From contig NZ_WSRZ01000013.1 of the NCBI RefSeq assembly GCF_009828585.1, forward strand, positions 62,001 through 126,000: 64,000 nt of DNA, given 5' to 3'. This document shows, piece after piece, positions 9,267-19,987 of this stretch. The notes beneath the pieces were generated by a model. That model searched no databases. It was not told the origin of the DNA and saw only the letters and a list, made by a program, of their open reading frames with translations. This stretch comes from Shewanella litoralis. Its GTDB lineage: Bacteria > Pseudomonadota > Gammaproteobacteria > Enterobacterales > Shewanellaceae. Made by a program: the position numbers and the translations under genes. The first letter of the stretch is position 1. Each line of letters opens with the position of its first letter.

Positions 9267-10865
9267 TTATTTGCGCAGTTCCCTGCGTAAAATTTTACCT
9301 ACAGTACTTTTCGGTAATTGATCGGTAAACTCAATTATTCGCGGTACTTTGTACGCGGTTAATTGGCTGCGGCAATAGTCATCAATCTGTAGTTTAGTCG
9401 CTTCGATATCATCTGGTTGCTGCTTTAACACAATCACCGCTTTAACGGCTTCACCTGTTCGTTCATTTTCAACGCCGACCACGGCGCATTCAAGAACCAG
9501 CTCATTGGTTGATAAGACATCTTCAACTTCATTCGGATAAACGTTAAAACCAGACACAATAATCATGTCCTTTTTACGATCAACAATGGTGTGATAACCA
9601 TCTTCGCTGGCAATACCAATATCACCGGTTTTAAAGAAACCATCTTGGGTCATGACTTTGGCGGTTTCTTCAGGCTTGTTCCAATAACCTTGCATCACTT
9701 GCGGTCCACGAACGGCTAACTCTCCAGCTTGCCCTGTCGCCACTTCATTGTCATCCATATCCAGCACTCTAACTTCGGTGCCTAACACTGGTTTTCCAAT
9801 AGTGCCAAGGCGTTGATAGCCAGGTGAGTTCAAACTGACAACCGGTGATGTTTCCGACAGGCCATATCCTTCTGAAATCATGCAACCTGTGGTTTGTTGC
9901 CATAAATTTGCCGCGGCACTGGTTAATGCGGTTCCGCCTGAAATGGTGATGGTCATATTACTGAAATCTAAGGCTTTAAATTCTGGTTGGTGGCATAAAC
10001 CCACAAACAAAGTATTTAAACCTGCAAACCCGGTAAAAGGATAGGTTTTCATTGTATTGATTAATCCGGCGATATCGCGTGGATTAGGGATCAACACCGA
10101 GCAACTACCCGATTCAAAATACAGGACTAAATTCACCATAAATGCATAGATATGGTAAATAGGTAAAGGAGCTACAAATACGTCATGCCCCGGATTCATA
10201 GTGCTTGCAATACGTGATTTTACTTGGCCTGAGTTAGCTAAAAGGTTGCCATGATTGAGCATGGCACCTTTTGATAAACCCGTTGTGCCGCCAGTGTATT
10301 GTAAGGCAATTAAATCATCATGGGTTGGCTTAACAGCCTGGTAAGGATGTTTTTCCCCCTCGGCTAACACATCTAAAAATGTCACTTTTGCAAACGGTGT
10401 GTCTGGCTGAGGTTGCAGCTGGATAAGATCCATTGCATGTGTCGAAATAACCAGTTCAACAGGGGTGTTATTGACGACATTGGTGAGTGTTGGCAGCAGG
10501 TCTGATAGTACGATTAAGGCTTTTGCGCCTGAGTCGTTAAATTGATGGGTCAATTCTCGTTCGGTGTACATAGGGTTAGTGTTAACTAACACCATACCTG
10601 CGCGAATTATGCCATAAGCTGCGATAACAAATTGAGTAATATTAGGCAGTTGAAGCGCTACTCTATCCCCAGGTTGTAAAGTAGTGCAATGTTGCAAGTA
10701 GGCTGCAAAATGACGTGAATCGCGTTCTATTTCGCTAAATGTGGTGTCTTTCCCCAAGCATGCGTAAGCGGTGTTTTGCGCATATTTTTGACACGACTTT
10801 TCGATCAGGTCGACGATAGAAGTATATTGATGTAAATCGAGTGTTGAATCAGCATCATAAGGCAT
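9267..10865 (-). CDS. Long-chain acyl-CoA synthetase (FadD-like)
   Basis: AMP-forming fatty acid:CoA ligase of 532 aa that would activate long-chain fatty acids for beta-oxidation. Visible are the P-loop YTGGTTGLSKGA, the adenylation motif ISEGYGLSETSP, the TGDIG hinge region and the C-terminal catalytic lysine in PKSTVGKILRREL. I chose ATG 10865: GGGGG lies 5 nt upstream and the resulting N-terminus aligns with E. coli FadD (QYTSIVDLIEKS like YQSLVDMFEQS). The frame stays open 39 codons further upstream, without support. A PsrA-like palindrome about 45 bp upstream suggests fatty-acid-responsive control. Confidence 0.88.
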   Translation of the reverse strand: MPYDADSTLDLHQYTSIVDLIEKSCQKYAQNTAYACLGKDTTFSEIERDSRHFAAYLQHCTTLQPGDRVALQLPNITQFVIAAYGIIRAGMVLVNTNPMYTERELTHQFNDSGAKALIVLSDLLPTLTNVVNNTPVELVISTHAMDLIQLQPQPDTPFAKVTFLDVLAEGEKHPYQAVKPTHDDLIALQYTGGTTGLSKGAMLNHGNLLANSGQVKSRIASTMNPGHDVFVAPLPIYHIYAFMVNLVLYFESGSCSVLIPNPRDIAGLINTMKTYPFTGFAGLNTLFVGLCHQPEFKALDFSNMTITISGGTALTSAAANLWQQTTGCMISEGYGLSETSPVVSLNSPGYQRLGTIGKPVLGTEVRVLDMDDNEVATGQAGELAVRGPQVMQGYWNKPEETAKVMTQDGFFKTGDIGIASEDGYHTIVDRKKDMIIVSGFNVYPNEVEDVLSTNELVLECAVVGVENERTGEAVKAVIVLKQQPDDIEATKLQIDDYCRSQLTAYKVPRIIEFTDQLPKSTVGKILRRELRK

Positions 10866-10906
10866 GCATACCCCCAGTAAATTTTGAGTTGTTATTGTTT
10901 TTAAAT

Positions 10907-10920
10907 CAAACGTCCGTTTA
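10907..10920. promoter_or_regulatory. Candidate PsrA (fatty acid) operator
   Basis: CAAAC-GTCC-GTTTA fits the known PsrA pattern (G/C)AAAC-N2-4-GTTT(G/C) except at the last base, and contains the palindrome AAACGTCCGTTT. It lies about 45 bp upstream of the acyl-CoA ligase start. Confidence 0.5.
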
Positions 10921-11105
10921 GATTGTTCCCCTAACCTACACGTGTCGCGATTAATTGGCAAAGTTTGAATTGGGATTGCCATTATTTATGCAATAGGCGA
11001 TTCGCAGTGGATGAAAAATGGCATACGGCGTGTAAAATTTTCTATACGTAAATGTTTTTTGACGTTTTTTTATGCAAAATGAATATTATTGAGAAAAAAT
11101 CATAA

Positions 11106-11121
11106 TGTGATTTATATCACT
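11106..11121. promoter_or_regulatory. Candidate CRP site
   Basis: TGTGA-TTTATA-TCACT matches the CRP consensus TGTGA-N6-TCACA at 9 of 10 informative positions. It is about 210 bp upstream of the TonB receptor and 240 bp upstream of the acyl-CoA ligase. Confidence 0.65.
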
Positions 11122-11330
11122 TAAAATCATATGTTTAGTATTTTTATGGCTAATTTATGATTTAGATACCGCTTATTAATATCAGAAAGTGTTAGCAATT
11201 GTGTTTTGGTTGTTATAAAAATGTATCTGGAATAGGGAGTATTTCACATTTTAGACAAAACTGGTTTTAGGCATGAATCACCTATGACTTAGTTGAAACA
11301 CAACAATAATAAGCAGTTGGGAAGATAATA

Positions 11331-13883
11331 ATGATGCAATCAAAAAAAACTAAATTTGGTGTGAGCTCATTGAGTTTAGCCATTTCATTTGCACTTGCCG
11401 GAACAGTGATGAGCTCTCAAGCTTTTGCTGCTGACGAAGAAGCAGTGAAAGAAAACGTTGAAAAAATTGCTGTCGTGGGTTCTCGCGCAGCGCCTCGCTC
11501 AATTGGTGACTCGCCAGTTCCAGTTGATATTATTAGCAGTGATGATCTTAAGAAAAATGGTTCAACTGACATGATTGATATGTTGGTAACCTCTGTACCT
11601 TCATTTAACTCACGTGCACAACCAATTAGTGATGCAGCAACGCTTGTTCGTCCAGTTAACCTTCGTGGCCTGCCATCAGACAGCACACTTATTTTAGTTA
11701 ATGGCAAACGTCGTCACCGTGCTTCAGTTATTGCATTCCAGGGTGGAGGCATTAACGATGGTGCTCAAGGCCCAGATATTTCAGTTATTCCAGGTGTTGC
11801 GCTAAAGCAAGTTGAAGTGCTGCGTGACGGTGCTGCTGCGCAGTATGGCTCGGATGCGATTGCCGGTGTAATGAACTTTGTTTTAAAAGATGCCTCTGAA
11901 GGCGGTTCTATTACTGTTAGCCAGGGCGAGTATTACGAAGGTGACGGCGCAGCAACAACCGTTGACGGTAACATCGGTTTACCGTTAACTGACGATGGCT
12001 TTGTTAACATCAGCGCACAATATAAAACTGCAGATGCCACTAGTCGAAGTGTGCAGCGTCCAGATGCTGCCGCGATTGCTGCTGGTGGCAATACGTCGAT
12101 TCAAGATCCTGCGCAAACATGGGGTAACCCAGAAATTGAAGATGATTTTACCGTATTTGTAAACTCAGGCTTTGACATTAATGACAATACTCACTTGTAT
12201 GCATTTGGTAACGTGTCATCACGTGAAGCAACAGGTGGTTTCTATTATCGTAACCCGCACAATCGCGGTAACGTTTATTCTGTAGACGGTGGTGAAACAC
12301 TTTTGGTGGGTGCTGTTAATGGTGACCAGTCTACTTGTGGTGTCGTTCCTGCTAACGTTCCAAACGTGCTAAATACGCCTGAATACCTTGCTATGGTTGC
12401 CGATCCAAATTGTTTCTCTATGAACCAAATTCGTCCAGGCGGTTATACACCACAATTTACCGGTAAAATTGAAGATATGTCTTTCTTTACCGGTATTAAA
12501 GGCACATCTGGCGAATGGAATTATGATGTCAGTGCCGGTACTGGTAGCAATAAAGCTAGTTTTGGTTTAAAAAACTCACTTAACCCATCTATGGGTTTAG
12601 AGACACCAACTGACTTTGATACTGGCTCATACGAGCAAATTGAAACCACCTTTAACGCTGATATGAATCGTTTTGTGACCATTGGTGGTTTAGAAGATAT
12701 TAGCTTTGCTACTGGTTTTGAATGGCGCGAAGAGTCATTTGAGATTGGTCAAGGTGAAGAGGCATCGTGGATTGCAGGCCCTTATGCAGACCAAGGCTTT
12801 AACATCGGTTCGCACGGTTTTAAAGGATTTGGACCAGAATCGGCAGGTAAGAACAAGCGTAACAACATCGGTGTGTATACCGACGTTGAAGCGTACCTAA
12901 CAGATGACATCTTGCTTGGTGTTGCACTGCGTTATGAAAACTTCTCTACCTTTGGTGACACGTTAAACTATAAGTTAACTGCGCAGTATATCGCTACTGA
13001 TGAACTGTCATTCCGTGCATCTCACAGTACCGGTTTCCGCGCACCAACGGTGGGTCAAGAAAACGTAGTAAACACACAGACATCAATTGTTAACGGTGAT
13101 TTAATTCAGACCTTTATTGCGCCGCCAACGAACCCACTCGCCGCATTTTATGGTGGTGAAACGTTAAAGCCTGAAGAGTCTGTCAGTTATGCAGCTGGTT
13201 TTGTGTATGAATATGAAAATTTATTCTTAACCGTTGATTACTACAACATTGAAGTCACAGGCCGTATTGCACAATCGAGTCAAATTACGGTTGAAGCTAG
13301 TGATTATGATGCGTTAAGAGCGGCTGGCGTTGAGTTTCCTGAGTTAATTTCTGCGGTAACTTATTATACCAACGATTTTGATACTACTACTCAGGGTGTT
13401 GATATTGTAGGTTCTTACAGTATGGACATGTTCTCTGGTGACGCTAAGTTTAGCCTAGCGTATGGCTGGACAGACACTACCGTTGATAAGTTCGACGAAG
13501 CCACAACAGACCTAGGTAAAGTGCGTCGTTTAGAAGATGGTATTCCTGCACATCGTGCTACATTAACGTGGGGCCAGAGCTGGGATGATCTAAGTACGTC
13601 TGTTCGTGCGAACTACTTTGGTGAGTACTACGCGACACATGCTGATGATACGTCTGATTGGGGTTCTGAAACCGCTGATGCTGCTGTGACAATTGATGTT
13701 GAAGTGAGTTATGCGGTTATGGATAACCTGACTGTTTCAGTCGGCGCTAACAACATATTCGACCAGGAAGCGCAAAAGCTTAAAGATGGTACGTTAGGTG
13801 AGTTAGGTGCAGTGTACTACGAAAGTGGTCCATTTGATTACAACGGTGGCTACTACTACGGCCGTGTAAACTATCGCTTCTAA
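11331..13883 (+). CDS. TonB-dependent outer-membrane receptor (large)
   Basis: Active outer-membrane importer of 850 aa. The signal peptide ends at SSQAFA|AD. The plug domain follows (about residues 45-185: PVPVDIISSDDL, VNLRGLPSDSTLILVNGKR, LRDGAAAQYGSDAIAGVMNFV), then a beta-barrel ending in the aromatic Phe of RVNYRF. The plug is that of large catabolite-type receptors common in Shewanella and Alteromonadales, but the substrate is unknown. It has its own promoter region with a CRP-like site and a strong terminator, so it is likely monocistronic. No Fur-like site was seen, which argues mildly against a siderophore role. Confidence 0.9.
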   Translation: MMQSKKTKFGVSSLSLAISFALAGTVMSSQAFAADEEAVKENVEKIAVVGSRAAPRSIGDSPVPVDIISSDDLKKNGSTDMIDMLVTSVPSFNSRAQPISDAATLVRPVNLRGLPSDSTLILVNGKRRHRASVIAFQGGGINDGAQGPDISVIPGVALKQVEVLRDGAAAQYGSDAIAGVMNFVLKDASEGGSITVSQGEYYEGDGAATTVDGNIGLPLTDDGFVNISAQYKTADATSRSVQRPDAAAIAAGGNTSIQDPAQTWGNPEIEDDFTVFVNSGFDINDNTHLYAFGNVSSREATGGFYYRNPHNRGNVYSVDGGETLLVGAVNGDQSTCGVVPANVPNVLNTPEYLAMVADPNCFSMNQIRPGGYTPQFTGKIEDMSFFTGIKGTSGEWNYDVSAGTGSNKASFGLKNSLNPSMGLETPTDFDTGSYEQIETTFNADMNRFVTIGGLEDISFATGFEWREESFEIGQGEEASWIAGPYADQGFNIGSHGFKGFGPESAGKNKRNNIGVYTDVEAYLTDDILLGVALRYENFSTFGDTLNYKLTAQYIATDELSFRASHSTGFRAPTVGQENVVNTQTSIVNGDLIQTFIAPPTNPLAAFYGGETLKPEESVSYAAGFVYEYENLFLTVDYYNIEVTGRIAQSSQITVEASDYDALRAAGVEFPELISAVTYYTNDFDTTTQGVDIVGSYSMDMFSGDAKFSLAYGWTDTTVDKFDEATTDLGKVRRLEDGIPAHRATLTWGQSWDDLSTSVRANYFGEYYATHADDTSDWGSETADAAVTIDVEVSYAVMDNLTVSVGANNIFDQEAQKLKDGTLGELGAVYYESGPFDYNGGYYYGRVNYRF

Positions 13884-13932
13884 GCGCTAATAGAACATAC
13901 TAATAACACTCACAATCGTGAACGTTATGAAT

Positions 13933-13963
13933 AAAAAAGACTGCTTCGGCAGTCTTTTTTTTG
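13933..13963. terminator. Bidirectional terminator after TonB receptor
   Basis: AAAAAAGACTGC-TTCG-GCAGTCTTTTTT: a UUCG-type tetraloop hairpin with A- and T-tracts, between convergent genes. Confidence 0.9.
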
Positions 13964-13975
13964 TTGAGTGAGCGC

Positions 13976-14509
13976 TTAATGCACGACTAAAGACAAGGCT
14001 TTAGCTATATCGTCGATAATGAGTACTTTAGGTAACTCAATACCGTCAGGGTAGGCGGCACCATACACTTTATTAAAGGGCGTACCCGCAACGCCTTGTT
14101 GCCCCATGTACTGCTCAATTACAGCATCAGCTTCAGTCCAGTTACCTTGCATAAGCACTATGTGTGGTTGGTTTAATTGATTAACCACTTGTTCACGATG
14201 CAGAACATTTGCCTTGTTTGTTTGGCAGGGGACGCACCAATCAGCAGTAATGTCGACAAACACAATATTACCTTGAGACACGTATTGTGCAATTTTATCT
14301 GGTTCTAGTGGTTGCCAACGTAAAGTGTGATGAGCGAAGTAATTTTCACCTTTATTCACAAATGCAATGACTCCAGCAAAACATAATCCCATGAATACCA
14401 GCATAATAATCACCAGCACAGGGATTGCCTTACCGTTTATTTTGGCCCAAATAAGCCCAACAACGGCAGTAAAAATCACTGCCAGTAATATCATCATTAA
14501 AATTGTCAT
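13976..14509 (-). CDS. Membrane-anchored thioredoxin-fold protein (DsbD C-domain-like)
   Basis: A protein of 177 aa with two N-terminal transmembrane segments (about residues 2-22 and 28-48), then a thioredoxin-like domain carrying VDITADWCVPC (WCxxC active site). That stretch resembles the C-terminal domain of DsbD/ScsB-type reductases (LYADWCVACK in DsbD). The eight-helix electron-relay domain and the alpha domain of DsbD are absent, so it is either a stand-alone exported thioredoxin or a trimmed relative. I chose ATG 14509; a TTG at 14539 extends the frame but lacks a ribosome site. Partner unknown. Confidence 0.75.
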   Translation of the reverse strand: MTILMMILLAVIFTAVVGLIWAKINGKAIPVLVIIMLVFMGLCFAGVIAFVNKGENYFAHHTLRWQPLEPDKIAQYVSQGNIVFVDITADWCVPCQTNKANVLHREQVVNQLNQPHIVLMQGNWTEADAVIEQYMGQQGVAGTPFNKVYGAAYPDGIELPKVLIIDDIAKALSLVVH

Positions 14510-14606
14510 AGCGCCTGTTATTGGTTTATGAAAGTGCAAAGTGAGGTAACATTAGCAGCGCACACTTAACTGGTGGTTAAAATAGTGAATAGAAAATAGA
14601 GGTGTT

Positions 14607-15224
14607 ATGTCGTTTAGTGCTTGGTTAGGATTATTGGCAATTTGTTGTTTGGGGGCGATGTCGCCAGGCCCGAGTTTAGCCATGGTGGTTCGGCACACAT
14701 TAAGTGGTGGGCGTTTACATGGAGTAGTTTGCGCATGGGCTCATTCGATTGGAATTGGTATTTATGCGTTAGTGACGTTATTGGGATTAGCTGTAGTGCT
14801 TAAGGCTTCGCCAATGATTTTTAACGCGATAGCCATAATCGGGGCACTTTATTTAGCCTGGATAGGCATACAATCATTGCAATCAAAGGGCGGTATGCAG
14901 CAAAAATTAGCGGCTGGGGAACCAAGTAGCTTGTGGGAGGCTGCACGTGATGGTCTAGCCATTTCATTATTCAACCCTAAGATTTTATTGTTCTTTTTAG
15001 CACTGTTTAGTCAGTTTGTTCTTGCGGCTCAGACACCCGTTGGTCAAGGCTTGATTGTGTTGACCCCGCTAATCATTGATGGGCTGTGGTATACCATTAT
15101 CGCTTTTGTATTATCGCATTCTGCCGTATTACCCAAGTTGCGTGAAAAGTCGCAATTGATTGATAGGCTATCTGGTTTGGTATTAATTTTACTGGCAGTT
15201 AGAGTGATTTACTCACTTGTTTAA
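14607..15224 (+). CDS. LysE/RhtB-family exporter
   Basis: Inner-membrane efflux protein of 205 aa with five to six hydrophobic helices. It shows the family N-terminal signature AMSPGPSLAMVVRHTLSGGR (about residues 17-36) and a second conserved patch, LFNPKILLFF. Family members export amino acids or their derivatives such as homoserine, threonine or lysine; the substrate here cannot be read. GAGG precedes the ATG. It stands alone. Confidence 0.85.
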   Translation: MSFSAWLGLLAICCLGAMSPGPSLAMVVRHTLSGGRLHGVVCAWAHSIGIGIYALVTLLGLAVVLKASPMIFNAIAIIGALYLAWIGIQSLQSKGGMQQKLAAGEPSSLWEAARDGLAISLFNPKILLFFLALFSQFVLAAQTPVGQGLIVLTPLIIDGLWYTIIAFVLSHSAVLPKLREKSQLIDRLSGLVLILLAVRVIYSLV

Positions 15225-15226
15225 CA

Positions 15227-15256
15227 GATTAAGCCACCGAGTATGATGGCTTAATC
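15227..15256. terminator. Candidate bidirectional terminator
   Basis: A perfect 10-bp stem (GATTAAGCCA / TGGCTTAATC) with a 10-nt loop between convergent genes; T-tract poor, so only moderately convincing. Confidence 0.5.
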
Positions 15257-15266
15257 ATATTAACGT

Positions 15267-15584
15267 TTAATCGGCTTTAAAGATCTCGACTGCATCATCA
15301 ACTGGTGGCTGTGCAGGAATGGGCGGATTAGCAATATGGTCGTCTAGGTTCTCGTTTAACATAGCTTTGAATTCATTTGAGAACCACTCTAAAGCATTGT
15401 CTTTTTCTGCGGCTAAATCGGTTGATTTAATGGCTGCTTCGAAAGCGTTAAAGCGTGCAGAAGCAAATCTCATTGCGGTGCCAACTTTGCCAATATCATT
15501 TTCTTGTTGGCTTAATTGATTGGCTAGTGCGATAAATTGATCGGCAATTTGGTACATGGTGAGTTCAGTTTTTTGTTCAGACAT
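15267..15584 (-). CDS. DUF3144 family protein
   Basis: Small acidic, probably cytoplasmic protein of 105 aa, matching the DUF3144 family by its core (FIALANQL, VGTAMRFASARFNAFEA, EWFSNEFKAMLNENLDDHI). It has no signal peptide or membrane segment, and its function is unknown. I chose ATG 15584, which gives MSEQKTEL; an in-frame GTG three codons upstream is less likely. Confidence 0.75.
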   Translation of the reverse strand: MSEQKTELTMYQIADQFIALANQLSQQENDIGKVGTAMRFASARFNAFEAAIKSTDLAAEKDNALEWFSNEFKAMLNENLDDHIANPPIPAQPPVDDAVEIFKAD

Positions 15585-15838
15585 CAGATCCACTTTGTCG
15601 GTGAGTTAGTTTCAATCGAGTGTAACGATTTCTATGTAAAATATCAGGTAAAAAATTGTCTATTGCGATCTTTATCTACGATTTTATTGATTGTTAATCA
15701 GCAGTCGTGTTTGGCTGATAACGTTTTTCAGTGCAACCGTGATCCATGATAATGATTGACTGTTAAGTGTTGGCTCGTGATCAGTGATTTGTCATGCAAT
15801 CATATTTTTAGGTACGTTTTTTGATAAGAGGAAACATC

Positions 15839-16501
15839 ATGGTAGCCAGCTGGCAAGCATTTTTAGCGCAGCAATCGTCTCAATTATATTATCAGCAACT
15901 GCAACAATTTATTGCTAAGCAGCGATCTCAGGGCAAAGTGATATACCCGCCAGACGACGAAGTGTTTACTGCCTTTGATTTAACGCCCCTAAATCAGGTT
16001 AGGGTAGTGGTACTAGGGCAAGATCCTTATCATGGCCCTAATCAGGCGCATGGGCTGTCATTTTCAGTTAAAAAGGGGGTTAAGCCGCCGCCTTCGCTAG
16101 CTAATATGTACAAGGAGTTAAGTAATGATATAGAGGGGTTTAACATTCCTTTACATGGCGAGTTGACTGCGTGGGCTAAACAGGGGGTTTTACTGTTAAA
16201 TACCGTACTCACTGTTGAGCAAGCTGCCGCTCACTCGCATGCAAAGTCTGGGTGGGAAATATTTACCGATAATGTCTTAATCGAGCTGAACCAACAGAAT
16301 GCTCCGATAATATTTGTTTTTTGGGGAAACCATGCCATTAAGAAAGGCCGTTTGATTACAGCATCACAACATAAGGTGTTAACCGGCCCACACCCATCCC
16401 CCTTGTCTGCTTATCGCGGATTTTTTGGTTGTCAGCACTTTTCAACGGTCAACAAAATGTTAGTCGCGCAGGGGGAAAACCCTATCGATTGGCAAGTGTA
16501 A
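15839..16501 (+). CDS. ung: Uracil-DNA glycosylase
   Basis: Family 1 uracil-DNA glycosylase of 220 aa, which removes uracil from DNA and starts base-excision repair. Visible are the water-activating loop [18 protein letters not shown] with catalytic Asp and uracil-stacking residues, the Ser/Pro-rich [12 protein letters not shown] loop, and the DNA-intercalation loop [14 protein letters not shown] with catalytic His. ATG 15839 follows AAGAGGAAA; the in-frame TTG at 15821 is not needed. Confidence 0.96.
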   Translation: MVASWQAFLAQQSSQLYYQQLQQFIAKQRSQGKVIYPPDDEVFTAFDLTPLNQVRVVVLGQDPYHGPNQAHGLSFSVKKGVKPPPSLANMYKELSNDIEGFNIPLHGELTAWAKQGVLLLNTVLTVEQAAAHSHAKSGWEIFTDNVLIELNQQNAPIIFVFWGNHAIKKGRLITASQHKVLTGPHPSPLSAYRGFFGCQHFSTVNKMLVAQGENPIDWQV

Positions 16502-16515
16502 CGACTGACCTTCAG

Positions 16516-16543
16516 GGCGCATTTAATCGTTGTTAAATGCGCC
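16516..16543. terminator. Hairpin between ung and ispB
   Basis: A perfect 11-bp stem (GGCGCATTTAA / TTAAATGCGCC) with a 6-nt loop between convergent genes; little T-tract. Confidence 0.55.
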
Positions 16544-16589
16544 ATTGTGGCTAACTGCAGCTATTAAAAAGTCAGAGCAATAATCGATG

Positions 16590-17561
16590 TTAATTGCTGC
16601 GGTTAACAGAGAGATGAGCCAACGATATTAATGCTTGCTTGTAGTCACTTTCAGGGAAAACAGTTAAAGCATCAATGGCTTTTTGAGCTTCAACTTGAGC
16701 TTTTTCTTGGGTATACAGTAACGCACCAGACTCATGCAATGCGGTTAAGATCTCATCAATGGCTTTAGTACCATCGCTTTGCTCAATGGCTTCACGAATG
16801 AGCTTTTTAGCGGCATCTGAACCATTTTCCATGGCATAGATTAATGGCAAGGTTGGCTTGCCTTCTGCTAGGTCGTCACCAATGTTTTTACCTAATTCAT
16901 CAGCATTGGCCGTGTAATCAAGAAGATCATCAGTTAGCTGGAATGCCGTGCCTAAAAATTTACCATAATCACCTAGGGCTTGTTCTTGCTCTGGGCTGAC
17001 ATTGGCTAAAACACCGGCTAATTGAGTAGCGGCTTCAAATAACTTAGCGGTTTTGCAGTAAATTACCCGCATGTAGTTTTCTTCGCTGGTATTTGGGTCG
17101 TTACAGTTCATTAACTGTAGCACTTCGCCCTCAGCAAGCACGTTGGTGGTATGCGCTAACACTTTTAGCACTTTCATGCTGTCTAGCTCTGTCATCATTT
17201 GAAACGAGCGGGTATAAAGAAAGTCGCCTACCAGTACGCTGGCACTATTGCCAAACAATGCATTTGCTGTTTCCCGACCACGACGCAGTGTTGACTCATC
17301 AACTACGTCGTCGTGCAATAAAGATGCTGTGTGAATAAACTCGATAATGGCCGCAAGCTTAAGGTGGTGCTCCCCTTTATAGTCAACCGTTTTAGCTGCT
17401 AATACTGATAATAACGGACGCAAACGCTTACCACCGCCATTGATAATGTAAAAACCTAGTTGGTTAATTAAGGCTACATCAGACTCAAGTTGTTTATATA
17501 TCAGCTGATTGACTGCTTGCATATCAGTGTCAGCCAGTTGACGAATGGCGTTTAAATCCAT
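16590..17561 (-). CDS. ispB: Octaprenyl diphosphate synthase
   Basis: Trans-prenyltransferase of 323 aa that makes the C40 side-chain precursor of ubiquinone and menaquinone. It has both aspartate-rich motifs: LLHDDVVDESTLRRG (first) and LTDDLLDYT (second). GGGKRLRPLL and the N-terminus ADTDMQAVNQ align with E. coli IspB. I preferred ATG 17561, matching the E. coli length, although the frame is open to an ATG at 17612. It is divergent from rplU-rpmA, the arrangement conserved in enterobacteria. Confidence 0.93.
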   Translation of the reverse strand: MDLNAIRQLADTDMQAVNQLIYKQLESDVALINQLGFYIINGGGKRLRPLLSVLAAKTVDYKGEHHLKLAAIIEFIHTASLLHDDVVDESTLRRGRETANALFGNSASVLVGDFLYTRSFQMMTELDSMKVLKVLAHTTNVLAEGEVLQLMNCNDPNTSEENYMRVIYCKTAKLFEAATQLAGVLANVSPEQEQALGDYGKFLGTAFQLTDDLLDYTANADELGKNIGDDLAEGKPTLPLIYAMENGSDAAKKLIREAIEQSDGTKAIDEILTALHESGALLYTQEKAQVEAQKAIDALTVFPESDYKQALISLAHLSVNRSN

Positions 17562-18009
17562 AATAGTCTCTGGTTGTTGGGCGACAGGGTTAGCACCCTT
17601 TAATTTAGTCATATCGAATTTGAGCGCATATCTTACAGGATATCAACGCTGTTTTTCAAAGTAAGTATCGTATCAAACGTGTATTACATCATGCTGTTGT
17701 TGTGTAATGTAACTTTTTTACTCCCCATTTAGTTCAAAAGACAGCTTTTAATGATGTGATGTCTATGAGAAATGGTTAAAATGAAGTTATTCACGATTGG
17801 GAATATGTTAGCTAATTTTTATCCCTCGCACATTAGCTATTGATGAATAGTGTGCGGTTATGTGCTCTTTTTAATTTGAATGCAAATTAGGGCTTGCCTG
17901 ATGCTAATTCTTCGCGTAGAATCCGCGCCCATTGTCATTAAAAGTTTTTTAGCACCTAGTCTCGTCAATTATATGAGTTAGCGTGTTAGTCATTTGGAGT
18001 AAAATAGCT
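17562..18009. promoter_or_regulatory. ispB-rplU divergent spacer
   Basis: A 448-bp region with no ORF of its own; it holds the rplU promoter and presumably the ispB promoter. Confidence 0.5.
17894..17922 (+). promoter_or_regulatory. Sigma-70 promoter of rplU-rpmA
   Basis: TTGCCT, 17-bp spacer, TAGAAT, followed by a GC-rich discriminator (CCGCGCCC) typical of growth-rate or stringently controlled ribosomal promoters. The predicted leader is about 80 nt. Confidence 0.65.
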
Positions 18010-18321
18010 ATGTACGCTGTTTTTCAAAGTGGCGGAAAGCAACACCGTGTTGCTGAAGGTCATACAGTTCGTTTAGAAAAATTAGAAGTTGCTACTGGTG
18101 AAACCGTAGAATTCGATCAAGTTTTATTGATTGCTGACGGTGAAACAGTACATGTTGGTGCTCCTTTAGTTGCTGGCGGTAAAGTCGTAGCTGAAGTAGT
18201 TGGCCACGGTCGCGGCGAAAAGGTAACTATCGTTAAGTTCCGTCGTCGTAAGCATCACGACAAGAAGATGGGCCACCGTCAGTGGTTCACTGAAGTTAAA
18301 ATCACTGCGATTAGCGCATAA
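18010..18321 (+). CDS. rplU: 50S ribosomal protein L21
   Basis: Ribosomal protein bL21, 103 aa, a large-subunit component. Recognised from [14 protein letters not shown] at the N-terminus, the [16 protein letters not shown] basic segment and the ending EVKITAI. The first in-frame ATG giving the family N-terminus is at 18010. It is followed 16 bp later by rpmA, the universal L21-L27 pair, and then by obgE. Confidence 0.98.
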   Translation: MYAVFQSGGKQHRVAEGHTVRLEKLEVATGETVEFDQVLLIADGETVHVGAPLVAGGKVVAEVVGHGRGEKVTIVKFRRRKHHDKKMGHRQWFTEVKITAISA

Positions 18322-18334
18322 TTTAGGAGTCTAA

Positions 18335-18592
<258 letters not shown>

Positions 18593-18614
18593 TTCTTTAC
18601 TAAGCTAGATCTCG

Positions 18615-18640
18615 AAAGCCCTGCCTATGGTGGGGCTTTT
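18615..18640 (+). terminator. Terminator after rpmA
   Basis: AAAGCCC / GGGCTTT stem (extendable with GCC / GG pairs) followed by Ts. Confidence 0.75.
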
Positions 18641-18776
18641 GTGTTTTTTACATTATTAAACTTTGATTGAATAGTTTAATGATTTTGTTTATATGCAGTA
18701 GGCGATATCGTGATGAATGCTATCTTCAGCGCTTTCCTGCAAATCCCAGTGATTTGGGGTTATAATTACAGATTAA

Positions 18777-19967
<1,191 letters not shown>

Positions 19968-19987
19968 TTAGCTCATTTGAGGATATC

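Larger units (their letters stand above)
10866..11330. promoter_or_regulatory. Divergent regulatory region (acyl-CoA ligase / TonB receptor)
   Basis: An AT-rich 465-bp spacer with a PsrA-like site near the ligase end and a strong CRP-like site in the middle. No other gene seen. Confidence 0.55.
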
